Assembly (NCBI GenBank): GCA_963674835.2
Contig: CAXXKC010000003.1
Location: forward strand, 2,604,001-2,668,000
DNA: 64,000 nt
Reading direction: 5' to 3'
Source of the DNA: G963674835 sp963674835
GTDB lineage: Bacteria > Planctomycetota > Planctomycetia > Pirellulales > Thermoguttaceae
Made by a program: the position numbers and the translations under genes
Notes under the pieces: model-generated
What the model was told of the DNA's origin: nothing
Seen by the model: the letters and a program-made list of their open reading frames with translations, nothing else
Database searches by the model: none
In this document: positions 17,395-26,526 of the stretch, piece by piece
Numbering within the stretch: position 1 is the stretch's first letter
How the letters are laid out: each line of letters opens with the position of its first letter

Positions 17395-19923
17395 ATGCGC
17401 CACGCACTCCTCCTCGTCGCCGTTCTGGCCTGGACAACCATGGTCGTCTCTCCTTCCCCGGCCCTGGCAGAGGATTCAGGAGGGATCAGCCTGTTCGACG
17501 AAATCGGCCACGCCTTGTTTGGCAAACTGAAGCCGTCGGAACCGTCCAGACCTGTTGTGCAGCCGTCGTCACGGCCGATTGCGGACACGTCCAGTCCTCC
17601 CGTGGTGGCCGAACGGCCCGCGGCAGTGATCGCCACGACCGCTCCGGCGAGGATTGCTTCGGAGGAACCCCAGAAGCCTGCGGCGAGGGTAGCAGCGAGC
17701 GATAAGGATATCTCCAAGCCGGTCGCGCAGTCGCCGTCGGAGGTGAGCCACCCGGCGGCCGATCCTTCGGACGAGCCGGCACTGGCAGCGAAAGTGGGCC
17801 CATCTTCGGAATCGCGGCCCTTGCCTTTGCATAAACGGCTGACAGCTTTCCGGGAATCGGTGTTCAAGAGCTCGTCGCCCACACCGGCCGCGACAACGCC
17901 GGTCCGCCCGGAATCGGCAACCAAGCCGGCGGAGAAAGAAGACGACGCATTGGCCGATCAGGACAAGGGCATTCGCACACCGGTATCGTACGGGCAGCCT
18001 CACTTGGCACCGCCGCGCGCCCTGCGGGATTCTGCGTCTGCGCCGGGATTCCTGAAAGAATCGGCGGCGCGGACACCATCTGTAGCTTCCACACCAGCCG
18101 TGGCCACGCCGAACCCGCCGATCGGCAACCGTGTCGTGGCGGACAAGACAGCGAACGACTTGCTGAAACCGTCGCAACCGGCCGAGCCATCGATCGACGC
18201 GCGAGCCGCTTCACCGGTCGCTCCGTTTGGGATTCCTGCGGCCGAGGCATCGTCTGCGGGAGCTGCCAACAACACCACAAGCGTAGCCGACGCACTTCGC
18301 CGCGCGGTCAAACAGGATGCCACAGGCGTGACCGCACCCTCGGCGAAGACAGCGAACACCGAGGGACCAAGCAGCGCCCCGACGGCCAATGCCGTGTTGT
18401 TCAGTCGCCAGAGCCCGATACTGAGCGTCGAAACGCTCGGACCGCGGCGGATCACCGTAGGCAGACAGTCCAACTACGAAATAAGCATCCAGAACTCCGG
18501 CCCGGTCGCCGCCAACCAAGTCATTGTCACGGTCGATCTGCCCGACTGGGCCGATGTGGCCGGCGCTCAGGCCAGCGTGGGAGACACGACGGCACCGACG
18601 GCCGGCAGCCCGCGGCAGTTCCGATGGAACGTGGGGCAGTTGGAAGCGAAAGGGCGAGAAAAGCTCGTGTTGCAGATCGTGCCTCGCCAGAACCGTCCCT
18701 TTGACTTGGCGGTGAAGTGGGACTACACGCCGGTCGGCTCCCAGACGATGATCGAAGTTCAGGAGCCCAAGCTCGCCATGCAGTTGCAGGGACCTCGCGA
18801 GGTGCTCTACGGCAAGCCGACCATATTCCGCCTTGAGATCGCCAACACGGGCAACGGTGCTGCTGACAACGTATCGCTCGCACTGGCACCGATGGGCTCG
18901 AGCGAGGCGCCGCCCGCAACACATCAGTTCGGTACCCTGGCTGCCGGCGAGAAGAAGGCCATCGAGGTCGAACTGACGGCGCGCCATACGGGCACCCTTT
19001 CGATCAACGTGGACGCCAGTGCGGACGGCGGCATCCAGGCCCACTTGTCCGAGGCCATTCTCATCCGCCAAGCAAGCCTTCACGTGAGCGTTGAAGCTCC
19101 GGAGGTGCAGTTTGTCGGAACGCAACTCATCTACCGCATCAAGGTGAGCAATCCCGGCAATGCTCCTGCTCAGAGTGTGCGTGTTACGGCCACCTTGCCG
19201 CCCGAAGCGGAGTATGTATCGAGCGAGCAGGGAGGTGAACTGGGATCCGATCGGCGCAAGGTGAATTGGATGTCGGAGGCCCTCGGCGCCGGCAAAGACA
19301 CCACCTTTGTGCTGACTACCAGTCTCCGTGAGCCCGGCGACACGCGTTTGGAGGTTCTGGCCACCGCGGACGGCGAATTGACCGCGTCCAGCAACGCCAC
19401 CACACGGGTGGAGGCCATCGCCAACCTCGCCATGAAGATCGTCGACCCCTCGGGGCCGGTGCGCGTAGGTGACGAAGCCGTCTATGAGATCCAGGTTCAG
19501 AACCGCGGCTCCAAGGCAGCCGAGAACGTCGAGATCGTCACCTATTTCTCGCCCGGCATTGAGCCGATCTCGGCCGAGGGTGGCCGACACCAGATCGGGT
19601 CGGGCCAGGTGTTGTTCAATCCGATCCCCTCGATCGCCGCCGGGCAGACTCTCGTGCTGAAGGTTCGTGCTCGTGCCGACACGCCGGGCAACCTGCTCTT
19701 CCGCGCAGAGGTGTACTGCAAGCCGCTGGGCACGCGGCTGGTCAGCGAAGAGACGACCTTCTTCTATGGCGGCCCAACCAGTCCGGCAGCGACGGCCAGT
19801 CGTTCGTCGTCGGCCACGGCATCATCACGACCGGAATCGACTTCAGACGCGCCCGGCCGACTAATGCCGGCGGAAGCCAATCCGGAAGCGCGCAAGCCAA
19901 CTCCGATTTCGCCCTACAAGTAG
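17395..19923 (+). CDS. Secreted protein with four DUF11/CARDB-like repeats
   Basis: Envelope or extracellular protein of 842 aa. A signal peptide (MRHALLLVAVLAWTTMVVS, ending near ALA) is followed by about 320 residues of Pro/Ala/Ser-rich low-complexity sequence. Four beta-sandwich repeats of the DUF11 type follow, beginning near residues 358, 475, 577 and 695. Each has a version of the phrase Y-x-I-x-[IV]-x-N-x-G-x-x-x-A-x-x-V, for example YEISIQNSGPVAANQV and YEIQVQNRGSKAAENV. Such repeats act as surface or adhesive spacers; no enzymatic site is seen. The C-terminus is again Ser/Pro-rich. It is monocistronic, followed 155 bases later by the insertion sequence. Confidence 0.82.
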   Translation: MRHALLLVAVLAWTTMVVSPSPALAEDSGGISLFDEIGHALFGKLKPSEPSRPVVQPSSRPIADTSSPPVVAERPAAVIATTAPARIASEEPQKPAARVAASDKDISKPVAQSPSEVSHPAADPSDEPALAAKVGPSSESRPLPLHKRLTAFRESVFKSSSPTPAATTPVRPESATKPAEKEDDALADQDKGIRTPVSYGQPHLAPPRALRDSASAPGFLKESAARTPSVASTPAVATPNPPIGNRVVADKTANDLLKPSQPAEPSIDARAASPVAPFGIPAAEASSAGAANNTTSVADALRRAVKQDATGVTAPSAKTANTEGPSSAPTANAVLFSRQSPILSVETLGPRRITVGRQSNYEISIQNSGPVAANQVIVTVDLPDWADVAGAQASVGDTTAPTAGSPRQFRWNVGQLEAKGREKLVLQIVPRQNRPFDLAVKWDYTPVGSQTMIEVQEPKLAMQLQGPREVLYGKPTIFRLEIANTGNGAADNVSLALAPMGSSEAPPATHQFGTLAAGEKKAIEVELTARHTGTLSINVDASADGGIQAHLSEAILIRQASLHVSVEAPEVQFVGTQLIYRIKVSNPGNAPAQSVRVTATLPPEAEYVSSEQGGELGSDRRKVNWMSEALGAGKDTTFVLTTSLREPGDTRLEVLATADGELTASSNATTRVEAIANLAMKIVDPSGPVRVGDEAVYEIQVQNRGSKAAENVEIVTYFSPGIEPISAEGGRHQIGSGQVLFNPIPSIAAGQTLVLKVRARADTPGNLLFRAEVYCKPLGTRLVSEETTFFYGGPTSPAATASRSSSATASSRPESTSDAPGRLMPAEANPEARKPTPISPYK

Positions 19924-20078
19924 TCGAGCCAGCCCAATACCGGGGCGACTCGAACGGCGTCTTGCAGCCTGTCATCGCGGGCAGACGTGTCCACTGTACG
20001 CACAGTGAGCACTGCGAAAGCGTAGAATCGAAGGGACGCGCAATGGATGGCAATGTGCCTTGCGCGTTGTAGGGAAAC

Positions 20079-20100
20079 CTAGCAGCCCGTTGAAAAGCTC
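20079..20100 (+). repeat. Left terminal inverted repeat of the IS with CTAG
   Basis: CTAG is followed by CAGCCCGTTGAAAAGCTC. The repeat also encodes the transposase C-terminus (SFSTGC) on the minus strand, and CTAG supplies its TAG stop. Confidence 0.85.
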
Positions 20101-21485
20101 ACAGTTCGGTCGCAGATCGAGTTAGTAACACGGCGTTCGACCATCTGGCGGTGAATCGGGTGGGGACACCACGCCAGCGCGCCCGAGGCCGCAAAGCGTT
20201 TTCGGAGGTCAATCAAGGCAAGATGCACAGCGCACAAAAGACCGCAAAGCCCTTGAAGGCACCGCGGCTTGCCCATGCCGAACAGCTTGCGCACCAACAG
20301 GCCCAGGTTCCGCGCCGCCACCTGGATCAGGTACCGTTTGCTTACGTTCACCAGGCCTCGCAGCCAGGTTCGCCTCGCTCCGCCGGTGTCGCACACGTGC
20401 GCGAAGCTCCGTTCCACACGCTCACTCCGCAGTCGGCCCAAACGTCGGCCTCGCTTGCCTCGGGTGCGCTTTCGATTCGCATAGGCCGCCCGGCGATACT
20501 CGGCCGGCTGGGCCGTCCAGCAGCGATGGCTCTTGAATTTCGGCTCCGGAATGTATGCGCGAATGTGATGATCCCGCCCCAGCGCCACCAAGTTCTCGGT
20601 CGAGTAGTAGCCTTTGTCGGTAACCGCGTTGTGGATGTCTCTCTTCCCGTCGGCTTCGTCCAGATGATCTTGAGCCTCAAGCACGCTGGGAATCAACGTC
20701 TGCGAATCTCCCTGATCGGCCGTGTAGACCGTCGCAGCCAACACGAATTCGCTCTCCAGATCCACCACGTGTTCGGCTTTGTAGGCCAAGTGCGTGCGAC
20801 CGTCCTTCATCTTGGCGATGCGGCTATCGGGATCTGCGGGCGATTGCCACTGGTCGTTGGAGACCTTCTTGTCTCCTTTCTTGTTGCGATCTTTGTCGAA
20901 ACGCCGCAAGTCCTCGTCGGTCGGGTTCTCGATGCCCGCTTCCTCGGCCAATCGCCGCAAGTATTGCTTCCAGTCCTCGCCGGTGTCTCTGCGGACGATC
21001 GACTTCATCGCCGCGTTGGCTTCCAGCGTCGTGGAGTCCACCGCCACGGACTTGCCCCGCAGGAGGTTCTTCCGCGAGGCGATCTCCAGGATATACACAA
21101 ATACCTGCTCGTGGACCGACTCGGGCAGTCGTTGCCGAATGCGCGTGAGGCTGGAATGGTCCGGCACGGCTTCCGTGGGCTCCAAGCCCAGGAACTCCCG
21201 CAGCGAAAGGCTGTCAGAACAGCGCCAGGCGATGCCTCGCTGCGAGTCGATCCCTTCAAAATATCCGACGAACAGCATGCGGAAGTAGCGGCCCGGCGGG
21301 ATCGACCGGCGACCGCCTTCGGCGTAGTAGGGTTCGCAGAGATCCTCGACGAACTCGTCGAAGTCCGCCTTGCGGAGAAGTTGTTGCAACCGCTGATAGA
21401 ACGGATGGCCCGCCGATCGCGGCACGTCCCGCCAGGCGACCCAGAATTCCTCCTGCCGCTGTTCCGGCCCACGACCCAAAGCCAT
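20079..21485 (-). CDS. IS1182-family transposase
   Basis: DDE transposase of 468 aa. The N-terminal DUF772-like domain reads YYAEGGRRSIPPGRYFRML and DHSSLTRIRQRLP. Catalytic acidic residues are visible in KSVAVDSTTLEANAAM (first Asp), AVTDKGYYSTENL (second Asp) and the late RSERVERSFAHVCDTG (Glu), with a long insertion before the second Asp, as in IS1182. A C-terminal DDE_Tnp_1_6-like region follows. The ATG has AAGGGA about eight bases upstream; a GTG 36 bases earlier is less likely. The TAG stop straddles the element boundary and lies in the flanking CTAG, so termination depends on the target site. It looks full-length and uninterrupted. Confidence 0.92.
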   Translation of the reverse strand: MALGRGPEQRQEEFWVAWRDVPRSAGHPFYQRLQQLLRKADFDEFVEDLCEPYYAEGGRRSIPPGRYFRMLFVGYFEGIDSQRGIAWRCSDSLSLREFLGLEPTEAVPDHSSLTRIRQRLPESVHEQVFVYILEIASRKNLLRGKSVAVDSTTLEANAAMKSIVRRDTGEDWKQYLRRLAEEAGIENPTDEDLRRFDKDRNKKGDKKVSNDQWQSPADPDSRIAKMKDGRTHLAYKAEHVVDLESEFVLAATVYTADQGDSQTLIPSVLEAQDHLDEADGKRDIHNAVTDKGYYSTENLVALGRDHHIRAYIPEPKFKSHRCWTAQPAEYRRAAYANRKRTRGKRGRRLGRLRSERVERSFAHVCDTGGARRTWLRGLVNVSKRYLIQVAARNLGLLVRKLFGMGKPRCLQGLCGLLCAVHLALIDLRKRFAASGALAWCPHPIHRQMVERRVTNSICDRTVSFSTGC

Positions 21486-21555
21486 GTTCGATTCCCTTTT
21501 GCGCGACCCAAGGTGTTCCACACCCCCAGAACCGCCGCATGATACCGATTAACCC

Positions 21556-21577
21556 GAGATTTTCAACAGGCTGCTAG
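21556..21577 (-). repeat. Right terminal inverted repeat of the IS with CTAG
   Basis: On the minus strand, CTAG is followed by CAGCCTGTTGAAAATCTC, differing from the left repeat at two positions. The CTAG also contains the stop codon of the adjacent lipoprotein gene. Confidence 0.85.
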
Positions 21578-22095
21578 GGCGACTTCTCCTTGGCGTCTGC
21601 TTCAGGGGCCGACTGTTCGTCGTCGGCCGGCTTCTTTCGCGCGATGCTCTCCTTCAGTGCTTCCTTGGCACCTGCCACGGCTCCCTTGACGACGCCTTTG
21701 GCCGCATTGGCAACGGTCTGCTCGATGTTCTTCTGAACGCCCTGGCCAATGCCTTTTAGGTTGGCGCTCATGCCGCTTGCCTGGATGTCGTCTGTCGTGT
21801 GGAACTGCCGGTCAGGTCCCGCCGAACGAACGACGACTGTTTCCGCGACTCCTCCCTGCGAGTACACGACTTCGATGGGTGTCCCCCAGGGATCCGTCTC
21901 GTTAACCTTCCCGTCCTTGACGCGAACGTAGACGCCTGCTTCCGTCGTTTGGCGATCCAAGTCCTCGGCAATACGTGCCACCTGAGCCTGCGCCTGCGTG
22001 ATCTTGGCTTCTTGAGCCGCCCTGTCGCTACACCCAAAAAGAGCCACGGATACGCTGATGGATACCGTCCAGCGCAAGGATCGCTCTCGGATCAT
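21574..22095 (-). CDS. Small lipoprotein of unknown function, stop codon at the IS junction
   Basis: A 173-aa predicted lipoprotein with a signal ending in a lipobox (VSVALFGC, Cys near residue 22). A helical stretch (AKITQAQAQVARIAEDLDRQ) precedes a short segment, VNETDPWGTPIEVVYSQGG and SAGPDRQFHTTDDI, which resembles the C-terminal part of type II secretion pseudopilins; that likeness may be structural only. The tail is Lys/Ala/Glu-rich. AGGAGAAGGGA before the ATG is a strong ribosome site. Its TAG stop lies in the CTAG that borders the IS, so the coding sequence is intact despite the insertion. It is divergent from the larger lipoprotein gene. Confidence 0.75.
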   Translation of the reverse strand: MIRERSLRWTVSISVSVALFGCSDRAAQEAKITQAQAQVARIAEDLDRQTTEAGVYVRVKDGKVNETDPWGTPIEVVYSQGGVAETVVVRSAGPDRQFHTTDDIQASGMSANLKGIGQGVQKNIEQTVANAAKGVVKGAVAGAKEALKESIARKKPADDEQSAPEADAKEKSP

Positions 22096-22643
22096 TCCCT
22101 TCTCCTTTCATTGCCACTCGCGTCTGCTGCGTCCCGCTCTCGGCTATTGCACTGTGCATGGCCCCAGTGCCACGTCCAATTTGAGTTGGAAGACAGTGTT
22201 CTTGGAAGCCACTTCGCCCGGTGCGGCGGTTGAACTTGCTGCCACAGGGATGGGAAACTGCGGCCGATCGCGAAGTCGCCAGACCAACTGTTTTGCCTAG
22301 GTTCCACATGCCAAGGGGCGATTGGGAAGAAAATCCTCTCAGAGGCCCCAGCGGAAATTCACGGGCCAATAGACGTAATACATTACTCAAACACATGTTA
22401 CAGGGAATGGCCATCCAGCCATCCCGAGCAAGACTGCACTTTGGAGCGTTGATCCGATTTCGCTATAATCCCGCCCCCCACACCACGACCCTCCCGGCCG
22501 AAACAGGCCGAGCCCAGCTTACGACTGGCGGCCAAGAGGGAAGTGGTCGGTAGACCGTGGTTGGCAGGTGGCGACCTCGTTCTATCCACCTTCCGAATTC
22601 GAAGATCGGAGTTCCAGAGACCAACTTCATCGTGAGATTCCCG
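22096..22643. other. Divergent intergenic region between two lipoprotein genes
   Basis: About 550 bases separate two divergent starts. I found no supportable protein or tRNA. The middle contains a purine-rich tract and an AT-rich stretch near 22375-22400 (GACGTAATACATTACTCAAA) that could be promoter DNA. A structured leader is possible but no known riboswitch pattern was recognised. Confidence 0.45.
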
Positions 22644-23714
22644 ATGCGAACTCGGATGTTGCCAACAATGCTTCTGCTGCTGGCTCTTTGCGTCGGTTGC
22701 GGCACGACCAAATGGACCGACACGAGTCGAACCGCCACCGAGCAGTTGCTGATCAGTGATGCCATTGATCGTTCCGTCAGCCAAATGGATCTGCGCGCGC
22801 TGGCTGGTAAGACCATTTACATTGATACCGGTCCCTTGGCGAAAGTCACCGACAAGGAGTACCTTGTCAGCGCCATCCGTCAGCACACGCTGGCCAGCGG
22901 CGGTATTCTCAAGGAGAAGCTGGAGGATGCCGAGTACGTGCTGGAGGTTCGCGCCGGGGCCGTCGGCACGAATCACCACGACGTATTGTTCGGCGTGCCG
23001 GCCACGACGCTGCCATCCACGACTTATTTCACGGCCATGCCCAGTACGATCCCCGAGATACCGCTGGTCAAGAAGACGGAGCAGTTTGCGATCGCCAAAG
23101 TGTATGTGTTTGCCTACAACCGCACTTCCGGGCGCCCGGTGTGGCAGTCGGGCGCCGTGCCCGGGGAAAGCAAGGCGAAGGACGTTTGGGTGTTTGGCGC
23201 CGGCCCATTCGAGAGCGGAACGATCCGCAACGGCACTCGGTTCCTCCCCTACGGGTCGAGGATTCCCAAGATTCCGCTGGTTGATCCGGGCGCACAGGAT
23301 CCTGGTGGTACTTCCGTGTCGATTGCCGATGAAGCGTATTTCACCGAACCGGGAGCCTCCGAGAAGCAGATCGCGCGTCAGCCGGCGAATTCGGTGTCTC
23401 AGACGGAATCATCGAGCGACAAAGGCTCATCGGAAACCCCGCCGAGTTCGGTGGTTCAGACGGGTCATGCTGCGCCAGCGAAGGACAAACCGGCCCCTGC
23501 CAAAGAACCAGATTCCATGGCAAGCCCGACCGGCAATTCGGCGCCCATCCCAATCCCTGTGACCGACGCGCCGCCACTTGGTGAATCGCCTGTCTCCCTT
23601 CCGTTCTCTGAAGCAGCGAAGAGCGGCGTAGTGCCACTCCCTCCGACGGAGCCGACGCCGAGCGAACCAGAAGAGGAATCAACACTTAGTGGGCTGCTTC
23701 ACTGGCCGAAATGA
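22644..23714 (+). CDS. Lipoprotein of unknown function (planctomycete type)
   Basis: Unrecognised 356-aa lipoprotein. A signal with lipobox (MLLLLALCVGC) precedes a domain rich in alternating beta-like segments: LLISDAIDRSVSQMDLRALA, GKTIYIDTGPLAKV, YVLEVRAGAVGTNHHDVLFG and AKVYVFAYNRTSGRPVWQSG. This suggests an outer-membrane-associated fold somewhat like lipoproteins that resist or sense envelope stress. The last 120 residues are Pro/Ser/Ala-rich and probably disordered. The start is set by the signal peptide; there is no strong ribosome site. It ends eight bases before the RNase D stop and is convergent with it. Confidence 0.7.
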   Translation: MRTRMLPTMLLLLALCVGCGTTKWTDTSRTATEQLLISDAIDRSVSQMDLRALAGKTIYIDTGPLAKVTDKEYLVSAIRQHTLASGGILKEKLEDAEYVLEVRAGAVGTNHHDVLFGVPATTLPSTTYFTAMPSTIPEIPLVKKTEQFAIAKVYVFAYNRTSGRPVWQSGAVPGESKAKDVWVFGAGPFESGTIRNGTRFLPYGSRIPKIPLVDPGAQDPGGTSVSIADEAYFTEPGASEKQIARQPANSVSQTESSSDKGSSETPPSSVVQTGHAAPAKDKPAPAKEPDSMASPTGNSAPIPIPVTDAPPLGESPVSLPFSEAAKSGVVPLPPTEPTPSEPEEESTLSGLLHWPK

Positions 23715-23722
23715 TGCGCCGC

Positions 23723-24901
23723 CTATTCCTTCGCAGGCTCGAAGACCAATGGGTAGTCGGAGGAGGGATCGCCGACACGGATCGCCAATCGGCCGGCCAG
23801 TAGGTCATCGAAGACCTGACCGACAACCTCAGCCCGCCAACCACGGGCAAGCAGGGGCGGCTCTCTGACGCCTTGGCCCATCCGGTAGGCAACCCACTCG
23901 CGGACGTCGGTTGGGGTACCGATCAGCCCGGGGGCCAAATCACGCTGGCGGCAAATGCTCCCCAGGGCAGAGAAAAGGAATTGCCCCAGCACGGAAAGCC
24001 GCGGCGTGCTCTCGCGGTGGACGGGCGTCGGGCATTCGTTGTCGGTCATCTTCAGCGCCACTTCAATGCGCTCGGCGATCTTGGGCAACTGGCGGCGGAG
24101 GTCGCCGCGTTCCATGCCTCGCACCGCTTGGATACGTTTGAGATCGGCTGTTTGCCGCCGTGCCAGCTCGATGATGAGGTCGTCGCGTAACACGCGGCGT
24201 GGCGGGCAATCGCGGTGTTGGGCTTGGGCATCTCGCCACCGCCACAGCTCGCGCACGATCGCCAGGCTGCGACGATTCAGCCCCGAATTGCCCGACACCC
24301 GCCGCCAGCGTTCCTGAGACGTCGCCTCGTGGACCTCGGCTTGCCAGGTCGCCATCTCCTCGTCGAGCCAGCCAAGCCGATTGAGTTGCTCCAGCTGCGA
24401 GCGAAGTTGGTCACGGATGGAAGCCAGATAGCGAACGTCGTCCAAGGCATACTCGAGTTGACGATCCGAGAGCGGCCGACGCCTCCAGTCGGTACGTGTT
24501 TCCATGCTGCGCAGGGGGCGCCCCAACACACGGTAGACCAAGGTCGAGTATCCGGCCGGATACTCGATGCCGGCGAGCCCGGCGGCGATTTGAACGTCGA
24601 ACAGCCGAGCCGGGCATTGTCCAACGGCGCGCAAACAGAACTCCAACTCGCCCCTGCCCGCATGTACGATGGTCTCGTGTCCCGGCGCAACGACTGCTTG
24701 CCAGAAGGGGGTCATATCCGGAATTCCCAGCGGGTCGACAACCGCCAACCCCTCTTCGGTGGCCACCTGCAACAAGCACAATACGGGACGGTAGGTCTGC
24801 TCGGCCACGAATTCGGTATCGAAGGCGATCCACGGGGTGTGTGCCAATTGTCGGCAGTATTCGTCCAGCTGAGTGCTCGTCTCGATGGTGAGGTAGGTCA
24901 C
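23723..24901 (-). CDS. rnd: Ribonuclease D
   Basis: DEDD-family 3-prime exonuclease, involved in tRNA maturation in relatives. The 392-aa protein from GTG has ExoI WIAFDTEFVAEQ (Asp28, Glu30), ExoII VHAGRGELEF and ExoIII LEYALDDVRYLA (Tyr151, Asp155). An HRDC-like C-terminal region reads RRVLRDDLIIELARRQ and GMERGDLRRQLPKIAE. In ExoII the usual catalytic Asp appears to be Glu85. The GTG start leaves a 32-base gap to the antiporter gene; a TTG at 24985 would overlap it and adds non-conserved residues. It sits directly downstream of the antiporter on the same strand, possibly co-transcribed. Confidence 0.88.
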   Translation of the reverse strand: MTYLTIETSTQLDEYCRQLAHTPWIAFDTEFVAEQTYRPVLCLLQVATEEGLAVVDPLGIPDMTPFWQAVVAPGHETIVHAGRGELEFCLRAVGQCPARLFDVQIAAGLAGIEYPAGYSTLVYRVLGRPLRSMETRTDWRRRPLSDRQLEYALDDVRYLASIRDQLRSQLEQLNRLGWLDEEMATWQAEVHEATSQERWRRVSGNSGLNRRSLAIVRELWRWRDAQAQHRDCPPRRVLRDDLIIELARRQTADLKRIQAVRGMERGDLRRQLPKIAERIEVALKMTDNECPTPVHRESTPRLSVLGQFLFSALGSICRQRDLAPGLIGTPTDVREWVAYRMGQGVREPPLLARGWRAEVVGQVFDDLLAGRLAIRVGDPSSDYPLVFEPAKE

Positions 24902-24933
24902 GTTGGCTCGCAAATTCCGGCGATGGGCCCTGC

Positions 24934-26526
24934 TTAGTGGAGGAAGAACGTGGTCACATAAAACAGGGGCAATAGAATCAGGCAACTGTAGACCATATAC
25001 CCGAAGAAACTCGGCATACGCACACCCGACTTCTCGGCAATGGCCTTGACCATGAAATTGGGCCCATTGCCGATGTAGGTCATGGCTCCCATGAAGACGG
25101 CTCCGAGGCTCACGGCCGTCAGAAGCGACGCACTAACACCAGCGACCAGGGGGGAGCCACCGAGTGTCTTGGCTGTGGCGAAGAACACGACGTACGTCGG
25201 TGCGTTGTCGAGCACGGAAGAGAGCGTTCCGGTCGCCCAGAAAAAATGCACGGGCTTGGTCAGTCCCAGGTGGGGGCCGCGCACATTGAGGATTTCCAGC
25301 GGTGCCTGCATACAGATAAAGATGCCGAAGAACAGCGCCGCGACCTCCAGGATTGCCCCGTAGCTGAAACTGTTCCTTACGCGAATCGCTTCGCTGCCGA
25401 GCAGCAACGACAGCAATACCAGGACGAGTTGCGACATTTCGCGCAGGTAGAGCCAGGGATGCCACGAGGTACCCAAGAATGGCTTGCCGGGGTCCAACAT
25501 CCCGACCGAGAGAATGACTCCTGCCAGCAGAGCGGCGTTTGGCCATAGTCCGGATATCTTCAATCCGCGAATGCGAGTCTCGTCGCGGATAATGTCGCGA
25601 GGCGTTTCCTTTGGATAGGCGACCAAACGGTCCCACGCATAGTAAACGGCTATCAGAACGCCGTTGACGAAAAGCCATTCTCGCCACAGCGACATGGTCC
25701 ACAAGAACGGGACTCCCTGAAGGTATCCGAGGAACAAGGGAGGGTCGCCGATCGGCAACAGGCATCCGCCGCAATTGCATACCACGAATATGAAGAAGAT
25801 GACGGTGTGCTTGACGTACCGTCGCTCGGCGTTGGTTTCGAGCAAAGGCCGGATCAGAAGCATCGCCGCTCCCGTCGTGCCGATGAAACTGGCCAGCAGA
25901 CCACCGGTGGCGATGAAGAGCGTGTTGGTCAGAGGATGGGCCGCCAGATCCCCTTCGATGCGAATCCCGCCGGTGACCGTGTAGAGCGTGAACAGCAGAA
26001 GAATGAACGGGATGTACTCGGCCATAATCGCGTTGAGCAGCACGGTTCCCGTCACACCGAGATTCATTCCTTGCAGGTTGCTCTCCACAACGGCATGGCC
26101 GGGCCAGTGTGCGACGACGGGAATCTCGTGAAGCAACAGATAATAGAGCAGCGTCAGTAGGCCGAGTGCGGCCGCCACGTAGAATCGATGCAAATTGCTT
26201 TCCCACCAGTGCTCTACCGCGGGAATGAGCGGCATCACGGCGATGGCCAGCAAGAGCAACACAAACGGCGTGATCATCCACAACGGCGGATGCTGCGGCT
26301 GTTGGTGCGCGTGCGGCGTCGCTTCGGCCTGATGTGATTCGGCTCCCGCGTGCTCCGCGTGCGCTGTGGCTGCCGTGGCCATCTCTGTCCCCTTCTGGGG
26401 ATATCCGCCCAGGAGGGCAACTCCGTAGAGAGCAAGGATCACGAGGATCGCAGCGATCAGAAATCGACTGGATGAATGGGAGGCGTGGCCGTGCGCCATG
26501 TGATCAATCTGCCTTTCGGAATTCAT
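24934..26526 (-). CDS. NhaD-type sodium:proton antiporter
   Basis: Ion-transporter-superfamily antiporter, 530 aa, with about 12 hydrophobic segments after a long N-terminal region. Family signatures are clear: FIGTTGAAMLLIRPLL, CNCGGCLLPIGDPPLFLGYL, LSSVLDNAPTYVVFFATA and YIGNGPNFMVKAIAE. It expels sodium in exchange for protons and so supports pH and salt homeostasis. Unusual is a His-rich segment between the first two hydrophobic stretches (HAEHAGAESHQAEATPHAHQ), probably exposed and able to bind metal or sense pH. GGGAG precedes the ATG; an alternative ATG lies nine codons in. It is divergent from the small protein gene downstream. Confidence 0.9.
   Translation of the reverse strand: MNSERQIDHMAHGHASHSSSRFLIAAILVILALYGVALLGGYPQKGTEMATAATAHAEHAGAESHQAEATPHAHQQPQHPPLWMITPFVLLLLAIAVMPLIPAVEHWWESNLHRFYVAAALGLLTLLYYLLLHEIPVVAHWPGHAVVESNLQGMNLGVTGTVLLNAIMAEYIPFILLLFTLYTVTGGIRIEGDLAAHPLTNTLFIATGGLLASFIGTTGAAMLLIRPLLETNAERRYVKHTVIFFIFVVCNCGGCLLPIGDPPLFLGYLQGVPFLWTMSLWREWLFVNGVLIAVYYAWDRLVAYPKETPRDIIRDETRIRGLKISGLWPNAALLAGVILSVGMLDPGKPFLGTSWHPWLYLREMSQLVLVLLSLLLGSEAIRVRNSFSYGAILEVAALFFGIFICMQAPLEILNVRGPHLGLTKPVHFFWATGTLSSVLDNAPTYVVFFATAKTLGGSPLVAGVSASLLTAVSLGAVFMGAMTYIGNGPNFMVKAIAEKSGVRMPSFFGYMVYSCLILLPLFYVTTFFLH

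Larger units (their letters stand above)
20079..21577 (-). mobile_element. IS1182-like insertion sequence with flanking CTAG
   Basis: The element has near-identical terminal inverted repeats and a single transposase gene. CAGCCCGTTGAAAAGCTC on the left matches CAGCCTGTTGAAAATCTC (read from the right end) at 16 of 18 positions. CTAG borders both ends, best read as a 4-bp target duplication of a palindromic site, which gives an element of 1491 bases at 20083-21573. Removing it and one CTAG rejoins the lipoprotein gene's stop codon to its natural downstream sequence. The intact transposase and clear ends suggest fairly recent, possibly active, insertion. Confidence 0.88.

Noticed and set aside
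18211..19590. Long minus-strand open frame (459 codons) opposite the DUF11-repeat gene
   Set aside because: It is His/Gly/Arg-rich with no domain sense, fully antisense to a protein with clear repeats and a signal peptide; a GC-rich codon-bias shadow.
20151..21542. Plus-strand open frame of 463 codons opposite the transposase
   Set aside because: The minus strand encodes all transposase motifs and the reading frame matches element ends; the plus frame has no recognisable content.
22096..22643. Possible riboswitch in the 550-base divergent gap
   Set aside because: Scanned by eye for cobalamin, TPP, SAM and glycine riboswitch-like conserved segments and found none; a covariance-model search would be needed to exclude it fully.
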